This document shows positions 57,025-64,000 of a stretch of DNA of 64,000 nucleotides, one piece after another; positions within the stretch are counted from its first letter, which is position 1, and every line of letters starts with the position of its first letter. Position numbers and translations under genes: made by a program. Below the pieces are notes generated by a model that was not told the DNA's origin, ran no database searches, and worked only from the letters and a program-made list of their open reading frames with translations. This DNA comes from Mariannaea sp. PMI_226 (Eukaryota > Ascomycota > Sordariomycetes > Hypocreales > Nectriaceae). Location of the stretch: contig JANFOG010000008.1 of assembly GCA_024336345.1 (NCBI GenBank), forward strand, positions 1,922,001 through 1,986,000. Direction: 5' to 3'.

Positions 57025-59928
57025 CTAACTCCCCGAAGCTGTACTTGCATCATCAATAGATTCCCCCAATGATTCATCCTCGTCGTCCGAACTGCACGTT
57101 TCCCATTCGTCATCAGTCTCACATTCGTCTACCAGCTCGGGAGCAGAGGTGAGCGGGGGATCCCACCGTGTGGCGGGCAGAGTACCAATCTCAGCTGTCC
57201 GATCACTAATATCTTCCGTCAAAGCATCAATAACTGGCTCAAATTCCCCGACTTTGACCTTGCTATCAAAGCCTTGATACCATGCAACTACTTTCGGTTG
57301 ATTCCACTCCGTGTATTGGTCAACTAGAAGGGCGAGCGCTGCTCTTGCATCCTGTGGGTTGTTTTCGTGTAAGAACCCAATAGTATCGTTGAGTATTTTG
57401 ATAACGTGACGCAAGTTTCCATCTCGAATGGATTGGTATAATTTAGTAAAGGCGCATTGTTCTGCGGACGAAGGATACCTAGCAAGTCCTAATTGCGAAG
57501 GGATTGCTTGTCTGAATAATTGGAAAAAATCCCATGAGGTCAACCCAGAGTTATTAGGATGGTCAGTGTCGAGACCCAAAAAGAGTTCAGAGTCAAGGCT
57601 GAGAAGATATTCTAAGGTGTCAATATTTGCGTATGCTGCAGCCAAATGTAGCGGGTTGTTGGAGTTATTGTCAATGGAATGGAGGGAAGCTCCCGCATCA
57701 ACAAGGCAACCCAAAACTGGGACTCGATTTTGATCGAGTGCAAACATGGCTGGTGTTCTGCCATCGATGTCTCGAGCCTCAAGATCCACGTCCTTGGCCA
57801 CCAGCAGTAGATTAATCGTGCCCTTGACTGTGTCCTCGACATCGCTGGGGTTTGAACTGGAATAGGTCGGGTCGGGAAGGTGCAACGGTGTTCGCCCTGC
57901 CCAATCACGAGCTGAAGCCGAAGCCCCCGCAGCCAGCAACAATTGAAAAGCTTCTGGGCAGCAGAGCATCGCAGCATGGTGCATTGCACGCATACCATGT
58001 CTGTCTTGAAGTTCAATAGCGCAGTGTGCTGCCAGCAAGAGCCGCATGCATTCGACGTGGTTAGACGCTGCAGCGCGGATCAGTGGCGTCAAGCCCTCGG
58101 CGTCAAGCATGTTGACATCGGCCTCTGCCCTGATCAGTTCTTCAACTGCCCCAGAATTCCCGAATCCACAGGCGAGGTGAAGTGGGCTGTCGCCTGTACG
58201 GTCAAGTTCATCTATTGCCCATGGCTCTTCCTGAAGAGCTTCCGTTATGCCCTGACCCTGCCAAGCCGCTTGATGGACTTTGGTTGTTTCCCAGTCAGGC
58301 ACATCGTCCGCAAACGATATCACACTGCGTAGTATATTGGTTTCTCGATCGCTCAACTGGTTTCCCAAGTCCAGTATCCAGTATGCGTGGTTCGCCACCC
58401 TCCTTATGTAGTTTATTAACCTCCAGTTCTGGTCAACACGAACGGTAAACAGCGCCGTGTACGTACCTAGACAGCTTTTGTTTTGGCAGCAAGCTCACCC
58501 ACCGTTCCAGGAATATTTCGATAAAATCATAGGCGTGGCGACCCACTGCATACTATTGTTTTATTTAGCCGGACAAGATTTCACTGCTAATACACACTAT
58601 ATAAACGTACCTCGATCAGCCCCTGCCCACTTTCGTTTTGATCATCGGGATAATATGCTAAACTCTCCGCTTTATAGTCTTGAGCAGAAAAGTTTGTCTT
58701 CTCCATCCAGTGCCAAACATTATCATGCCCTGCTAGTATTCTCACAGGTCGTATTGCAAGGTTCAGACCATAGCTGCCATAAGCTGCCTTGAACAAGAAG
58801 CTCCGAGCACAGAGCCATAGCGGGAGTTGATAGCTCATGTATACTATCCCATCTCTTACAAACTTGCATGTGGGTTCTGAACAGCCCAACCTCGGGGTGT
58901 GATCAATAACCCAACGTCCGAAAAGTGGTTGCAGCCAGCCTCGACCTTTGTAAGCCATTTTGGTGTTTTGACCTCTATAGTGACACATGCATCGGCATGC
59001 CCGTGAACCGACTGGTTTCCGTATCCTCAGGTCGAGACTAGAAACGATGATTTGCGTTTGCTTTCGTGACGAAGTTGATTCTTCGTTCCCGGCTGAGTCC
59101 AGGTTGCTTGAATCGGTTAAATTCTCTTCCTGTCTGATGGCATCTTTCGAACAAGAAATGCTTCCGTAGCCGCCCACCGTCGTGGCCTCTTGAGGCTGGG
59201 TTTCTGATAGAACCGCACCTGCAGCTGAGTCCTCCAACGGAATTTGTTGTATTGCCAGCAAGGAGTTGTGCTGTATGAATTGCATGAACTGGGCGAAAGT
59301 AGCAATCTCTGAGCGGATTTTGCTCGTGTGACTAAATGGCCTTAGTATGGATGATGGGGAATGAACATCTCGCCCCAAGACCGTATCATATACTTACTTT
59401 TCCTGCCTCACAATATGCAAGGCCATTAGGCTGCTTTGTTGATACTGCTGGGCGCAGAGCAGGTCTGATTTTGCGTCGCGGGCCTTCTCGTATAGCTTGG
59501 TGATTCTGTTACGCTGTCGAATCCATTTTATCTTCCTTGCTCGGGAAAGGCTGTCGTTGGGGAGCTTCGCACAATACGCTACAATTCCATCAAGTTCGTC
59601 TTTGATCTCTTGCAGCTGCCGCGCTGCATTGGCAATCGATGTCGGTTCGGATAGTTGTGGTAGACCCGAGTTGGTCGAAAACAAGCTGGGAATGGTTCGC
59701 AAGTCTTTTATAATGGCGTCGATATTGGTAACCTATGCGATATTTGTTAGAAATTCCACTCCGTTCATGTAATAACCCTGAATGCCACTATTTAACTTGC
59801 GTGCGCACCTGTTGTTTTAGATTTCTGAAGTCCTCTTGTACTTCGGAGAGCTCGTGTAGGAAGCTGAGGGCTTTGAAAGACACCTCCAGGAGAGCCACGC
59901 AGCTGGCTGCAGCGCCAAGAGCCTCCAT
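57025..59928 (-). CDS. N-terminal STAND-like helical domain plus ankyrin repeats, no NACHT
   Basis: Exons are 59809-59928, 59398-59732, 58611-59331 and 57025-58428, about 859 residues. The last junction is uncertain: the strong donor at 58610 pairs in frame with an acceptor before AACTGG (58429), while another pairing (58607 to 58466) would add a short segment. Residues 1-150 are the fungal helical N-terminal domain (MEALGAAASCVALLEVSFKA, then SEVQEDFRNLKQQ and IDAIIKDLRTIP). A middle region (about 150-390) contains a CRCMCHYRG cysteine cluster. The C-terminal half has at least five ankyrin repeats: GDSPLHLACGFGNSGAVEEL, GLTPLIRAAASNHVECMRLL, GMRAMHHAAMLCCPEAFQLL, GRTPAMFALDQNRVPVLGCL and NPLHLAAAYANIDTLEYLL. 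It ends in an acidic tail. It is built like the gene at 32.6-35.3 kb but with clearer repeats. Confidence 0.8.
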
Positions 59929-60699
59929 GGTACCCAAAGAAGAGTTTTCTCAACTGTGGTTCCTGGAAAGAAGCTGGGTCAGGATTTGGACTTTGACTAC
60001 GAAGAGATCTGAAGGGAGTGGTAATCCTCATCCGCGATGAGAGCGGGGTTTTTGGGCTACCTATCCGAATGTGCAGAGCCTCATTACCCAACGGGCATTG
60101 GGGGGCTGACAGATAGACGGCAGATCTCCAATCATGTTGTTTTGTCTTTTAGACTGAAATGCCTTGTGGAACACCTTACATGGTACTGCGCAGCCTTCCC
60201 TTCTCCCTGTCATGAGCTGGCTACAAGCCTTGGCCAGAAAGAAACACGACCTAGATTGTTCAATGACGCCTCAGAAGTTGCATTATTCCTGCACTTGAAG
60301 CACTAGATGAGGAATTCACTCATAGATAGTGGTCAAATACACACATAAGCAGCTGTCATTTTTCCACCTTTATGGTATCTTCTCTAGCTACATTGGGGCG
60401 CAGATCATGCAATGCGGTAAGCATTGGCCAGCCAGTTGTTGGTGGCGCAGCCCAGGAGGTAGGGAGAAATTTCGAGCATTACGTACTATTACTTAGCCAC
60501 GAACTTGACATGATATAAGACGAATTTCCATCGAATCTCAACGAATCAAGCGGCAAATGTTGTTGCTCGATGGTGGTTATCCGTTCATCTTTTTTTATCT
60601 TGGATGTTGGTGGAATATTGACATCAAAATTTAAACAATCTTCAGCATATATCTGCAACTGCACATATAAGCGTCACACACCGCGCCCTTCATTCTCAT
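59929..60699. other. Intergenic spacer
   Basis: About 0.8 kb between two minus-strand genes; it includes the ankyrin gene promoter. No gene seen; a 61-residue minus frame at 60479-60664 is unsupported. Confidence 0.55.
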
Positions 60700-63600
60700 C
60701 TAAACACCACCAAAGACCAAAAGGCTTTGAATCCTGATGTTGCCAAAGCCACGTCGGTACAGCAGGTCTCGTCCGCGGTGAACAGGAAACTCAGCCACCA
60801 CCATGACACTAGTATTCTCCGCACTGATGCCAGCTCTGCCTAGTAATTGTAGTACTGCACAGAGCGTCTCTCCCGTGGCAAGCACATCGTCGACCACGAC
60901 CACTGATGCGCCTTTAGGAAGCACATCTGGCTCTATCTCAACCATCTTCTCCTTTGGGGCTTTGCCTGCCAAAGACGAGACATGCGACGAGCATTTGGGA
61001 ACACAAATAGTCGGTGGGGGAAGCTTGCCGGCCTCACGGATTAGCGCCAAGGGTACGTTGATCTGCGCAGCCAACGCAGAGGCGAAGACAAAGCCGCCAG
61101 CCTCGCAGCAAGCCACGGCGCCAACATTAGCCCAGTCACCTGCAAACTGGGCTTGTAGTAGAGACGTGCATAAGCGTAACCCACCAAGCTCTTGGGAGAT
61201 GCCAAGTACGTGACGGAATTCGATGCCAGAGCGAGGAAAGCTAGGCACTTGGCGCACCATGCTTGCGAGTCGGTGCAGATCGTCGTGGCAGTAGGGAAGT
61301 AGGAAATTTTCTGCAAATGTCTTTGCCGCTTCCTTTCCGATCGTGTCGTTATTGAAAATGAAATTAGGGCTGTAGTTTGCGGTGGCTGTAGAATTTGGCG
61401 TGCTTTGGTTGCTGCCCTTATTGTCATCGCCATCATAGGCACTACCTTGGCACCCCTGGCGAGCCTCTAGTGTCTCCTTGCTAGTTACAACACGAACCTC
61501 GAGTAGTCTGCTATCTGGTACCAAATGCGAGAAGGCTGCGACCGGGGCCTCGTCTCTCATCCCGGTAATCAGCAGCACATCCGTATCTGCAGCCTCAGAC
61601 ACCACTCTGAGAAAATGCTCCTCCGGCAGCCGAGGCCTTTTTTGGACCTGGTCCTGAAAAAAAGTCGTCAACGCCTGCCGGTGATGTTCCTTGTAAGTGC
61701 GATCCCAAAGCAGGCGGGGTAGATCGGCACCAGTGGCCGCAGCGTATTCTCGTTTGGTTGCATCGCTAATGCTCACTGCTCGCGCCCTGATGTTCTTGTC
61801 GGTGAACACTGAGACCCAGATGTCAGAACAAAAATCCTTACCAGCGCAGCTTTCACCCGTGACAAGAAGGATGAGCTTCTGTCGCCCCGGTGGTTTCGGA
61901 AGCGGACAGGCGTAGGCTAGCATATTGTGGGGGTCGAACTTATGTTTGAGCCGGGCCAAGCGGAGCTGGTTCGGTCCGAAAGCTTTGGCGGCGAAGGCCG
62001 CATCTCTCGGGTCCGGTCCGAGGTCAGCGCCGTAAGCTCCAGTAGCCAAGGGTAATAAGTCCCTGGCAACATTGTAAACCCAGTCAACAGCAGCGCGAGC
62101 AGTTTCACTTCCATCTTGGTCGCGAAGCCAGACACCAGTTATCACACAAGCAAAGTCCCAATCCCGACATCCAAAGGCAGTGGCATCGCCCGCCACGTCG
62201 CCAACTGCTCCGCCACCATGCAGCAGATGAAGATAACAGAACGGTGAGGGACGAGTCCTTAATGCCGCCGCTAAGATGTCGGTGACATTCACAGCCTCAA
62301 GATGTTTCAAAAACAAACACCTTTTGAACGAGGAGGTCTTGCCGCCGCCATGCCCACCGTGCATCCCAGATATGTACATTTCAGTCTCGAACAGACCGAC
62401 GCCATCGACAGTTTTGGGTTCACCTTCCGAGGCTGGGCCTATAGCTACAGGTATGTCTGTTTCGATGGGATTTCCAGTCGTAGTAGATCCGACTGTAGTC
62501 ACACCAAGATGCAACTGCTTGTTGTCCCAATACAGATACGCGTCTGCTGAGTAGTTTCGAGTGAGTGTTTGGGCAAACTCGGCAAATTTAGTGAGTCTGG
62601 ACCGCGCATCAAGGTCATCACTCAGCGGCACAACCAAGTTTCGAACGGAATAGGTTGGGGCTGGGTAGGCTTTGAAAGTAATGCTGACCACAATGCAGAA
62701 GTTGTTCCCGGCACCTTTCAGCGCCCACAGCAGATCGTTTTCATTTTCTGGGCGCACAGCATTGACTGGCCGGTGGTGACTTGGTACATTGCCGACATAG
62801 AGGAGCTGGCCAGACTCAATGCTGACCACCACAGCCCCGACAATAGCGTCGCAGGTGAGTCCGTACGGCCTAGCCAGATGCCCAATACCGCCTTGCAGCC
62901 ACAGGCCAGCACCCACACTGGGGCGGGCTCCCAAGGGCACTGTCAGACCCGCCGCCATAGTTTTCCTGACGATATCTCCTGTTGTGCAGCCAGCTTCGGC
63001 GACAATGAGAGATTCAGGATTAGATCCCGGTCTTTCTCCCTCGTCCTCGGTCGCAACAATGTGTACTTGATCAAATGCTCCCATGTCGACTGAGACAACG
63101 TTAGGCCAGAGACAGTGGCCACTGTGACCGCCTCCTATAATAGTCAAGCCAACTTGGTGCTTTAAAGCCCATTGCACGCACTGTTGGACATGGTGGATTT
63201 CCGTCGGTCTGAAAGTCGAAGCGGGATGGTGGCGACGAGCCTCCCGATTTTTAACCATCTTCCTCTCATTCACCAATGGCACTTGTGCCGCCAGCTCCCA
63301 CAACATAGTAGCATGCTGGGTAAAGGCCACCATAATTTCAGGAGAACTGAATAAGAGGTTCTTCGGGCTAGTTTCTTCGCGACGGCCCAAGGCGCGGCAT
63401 ATCTTGCGCCACTCGACTTGGATGGCTTTGTCCACGTCTGCATCCTGCATGGCAGATCCTGTAATGAAGGAAGAAAAACAGTCTAGAACTTCATCTTCAT
63501 CTGCTACACGAATAACCCCGGTAGGGAAAGAAGCCGTTCGGTGACAGGCTAACCCATCGAGGCGCAGGCTCTCTTCGCGATGGAACACGACCACCATTCC

Positions 63601-64000
63601 GCCCTCAGGCTTTTTAACGAGCATCTCTAGCGCTTGTTCGATAAACTTGCGTTTGGGCTTCATGCCGTACATGCTGTGGCAGAAGAGAATGATGTCAAAA
63701 GTTCCAATGCCATCACTAGTGCTGCTCCTTGCGTTGCTGTTTAGAACAAATGGGAGTCGAAAGACCTCTGGTGGGCTGTCCAGAGAGGGCAGTGGCAGCT
63801 CCTTGCTTGAGCCAGAGCCAAGCCAATCTTCCAACTTAGTAGCAAACAGACTATTTGGCTCGAAGGCAGCGTATCTGCCGATTTTGTATTTCAAGTAGTC
63901 GGGCAGATGTCCTAGAACGCTCTTCGAGCCGGGTCCGATTTCCAGCACCGAGAGCTTGGCACGCGAGCTGAAGAGAGGAGCTAGCAGCTGAGACAGCTGA
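60700..64000 (-). CDS. Four-module fusion: methyltransferase-like / PCMH-BBE FAD oxidase / PMVK-like kinase / APRT-like, 5' end outside window
   Basis: One uninterrupted frame of at least 1099 codons. Reading from the right edge: a SAM-methyltransferase-like region, motif I VLEIGPGSKSVLGHL (near 63900-63950), with FDIILFCHSMYGMKP further on. Next is a PCMH FAD-binding domain with GGGHSGHCLW (63110-63135; the histidine suits covalent FAD linkage), GCTTGDIV and GGIGHLARPYGLTCD, closing with the BBE signature FGPNQLRLARLKHKFDPHN (about 61925-61985). Then a P-loop kinase module, VTGESCAGKDF (61830-61862), with LLWDRTYKEHHR, LLITGMRDE and FIFNND, the order of animal-type phosphomevalonate kinase. 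Last an adenine-phosphoribosyltransferase-like domain with FPRSGIEFRH, REAGKLP and the PRPP loop VVVVDDVLATGETL (60865-60902). Active-site motifs look intact. The role is unknown; a purine- or prenyl-phosphate-related tailoring enzyme is conceivable. Confidence 0.88.
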   Translation of the reverse strand, partial: QLSQLLAPLFSSRAKLSVLEIGPGSKSVLGHLPDYLKYKIGRYAAFEPNSLFATKLEDWLGSGSSKELPLPSLDSPPEVFRLPFVLNSNARSSTSDGIGTFDIILFCHSMYGMKPKRKFIEQALEMLVKKPEGGMVVVFHREESLRLDGLACHRTASFPTGVIRVADEDEVLDCFSSFITGSAMQDADVDKAIQVEWRKICRALGRREETSPKNLLFSSPEIMVAFTQHATMLWELAAQVPLVNERKMVKNREARRHHPASTFRPTEIHHVQQCVQWALKHQVGLTIIGGGHSGHCLWPNVVSVDMGAFDQVHIVATEDEGERPGSNPESLIVAEAGCTTGDIVRKTMAAGLTVPLGARPSVGAGLWLQGGIGHLARPYGLTCDAIVGAVVVSIESGQLLYVGNVPSHHRPVNAVRPENENDLLWALKGAGNNFCIVVSITFKAYPAPTYSVRNLVVPLSDDLDARSRLTKFAEFAQTLTRNYSADAYLYWDNKQLHLGVTTVGSTTTGNPIETDIPVAIGPASEGEPKTVDGVGLFETEMYISGMHGGHGGGKTSSFKRCLFLKHLEAVNVTDILAAALRTRPSPFCYLHLLHGGGAVGDVAGDATAFGCRDWDFACVITGVWLRDQDGSETARAAVDWVYNVARDLLPLATGAYGADLGPDPRDAAFAAKAFGPNQLRLARLKHKFDPHNMLAYACPLPKPPGRQKLILLVTGESCAGKDFCSDIWVSVFTDKNIRARAVSISDATKREYAAATGADLPRLLWDRTYKEHHRQALTTFFQDQVQKRPRLPEEHFLRVVSEAADTDVLLITGMRDEAPVAAFSHLVPDSRLLEVRVVTSKETLEARQGCQGSAYDGDDNKGSNQSTPNSTATANYSPNFIFNNDTIGKEAAKTFAENFLLPYCHDDLHRLASMVRQVPSFPRSGIEFRHVLGISQELGGLRLCTSLLQAQFAGDWANVGAVACCEAGGFVFASALAAQINVPLALIREAGKLPPPTICVPKCSSHVSSLAGKAPKEKMVEIEPDVLPKGASVVVVDDVLATGETLCAVLQLLGRAGISAENTSVMVVAEFPVHRGRDLLYRRGFGNIRIQSLLVFGGV

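Noticed and set aside
1..64000. Bacterial-type operons, CRISPR arrays, replication origin or telomere repeats
   Set aside because: None seen: no regular spaced repeats, no TTAGGG runs, and gene structure is eukaryotic throughout.

Overview
The window is nuclear DNA of a filamentous ascomycete, most likely a Sordariomycete and plausibly Hypocreales (Trichoderma-like). The evidence is short GT-AG introns of about 50-80 bp with CTGAC/CTAAC-type branch sites, fungal-only families (Clr5, DUF3433, DUF7704, PaxU/DUF829, LsdA, PDDEXK_12-like, HSPA12-like Hsp70), monocistronic genes on both strands, and long intergenic spacers. The genus is inferred, not shown. There are no bacterial operons, CRISPR arrays, tRNA genes or polyketide/nonribosomal synthase genes that I can see.

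Layout. 1-1.1 kb holds the 5' part of an amidase gene. 1.1-4.6 kb is an AT-rich spacer with a decayed coding remnant. 4.6-9.2 kb has a glutathione S-transferase, a secreted RNase T2, a 26-G run and a DUF7704 membrane protein. 10.8-13.7 kb has a GT71 mannosyltransferase and a Rieske protein. 16.2-19.7 kb has a secreted S10 carboxypeptidase and an HD-domain phosphohydrolase. 20.1-24.1 kb has a Clr5-domain gene divergent from a 73-residue protein gene. 24.1-28.1 kb is a spacer with an old duplication and a wrecked Tc1/mariner-type transposase. 28.5-29.7 kb has an LsdA/ferritin-like secreted protein.

32.5-45.3 kb is accessory-looking. It has a STAND-type N-terminal/ankyrin protein, a SAM methyltransferase, a phosphotransferase pseudogene, two uncharacterised proteins (one with a single membrane span) and an atypical Hsp70. 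45.8-55.6 kb has a PaxU-like hydrolase, a PD-(D/E)XK nuclease-like protein, two uncharacterised genes, a secreted PLC-like phosphodiesterase and a large DUF3433 membrane protein. 57.0-59.9 kb has a second N-terminal-helical/ankyrin protein.

The right edge (60.7-64.0 kb) is the most unusual locus. One uninterrupted minus-strand reading frame runs off the window and joins a methyltransferase-like region, a PCMH/BBE FAD-linked oxidase, a phosphomevalonate-kinase-like P-loop kinase and an adenine-phosphoribosyltransferase-like domain. The genes do not form an obvious pathway. Common themes are secreted degradative enzymes, membrane/wall proteins, and NOD-less relatives of fungal NLR-type proteins. 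Exon boundaries were placed by hand from splice motifs and reading-frame continuity; all listed multi-exon models close in frame.
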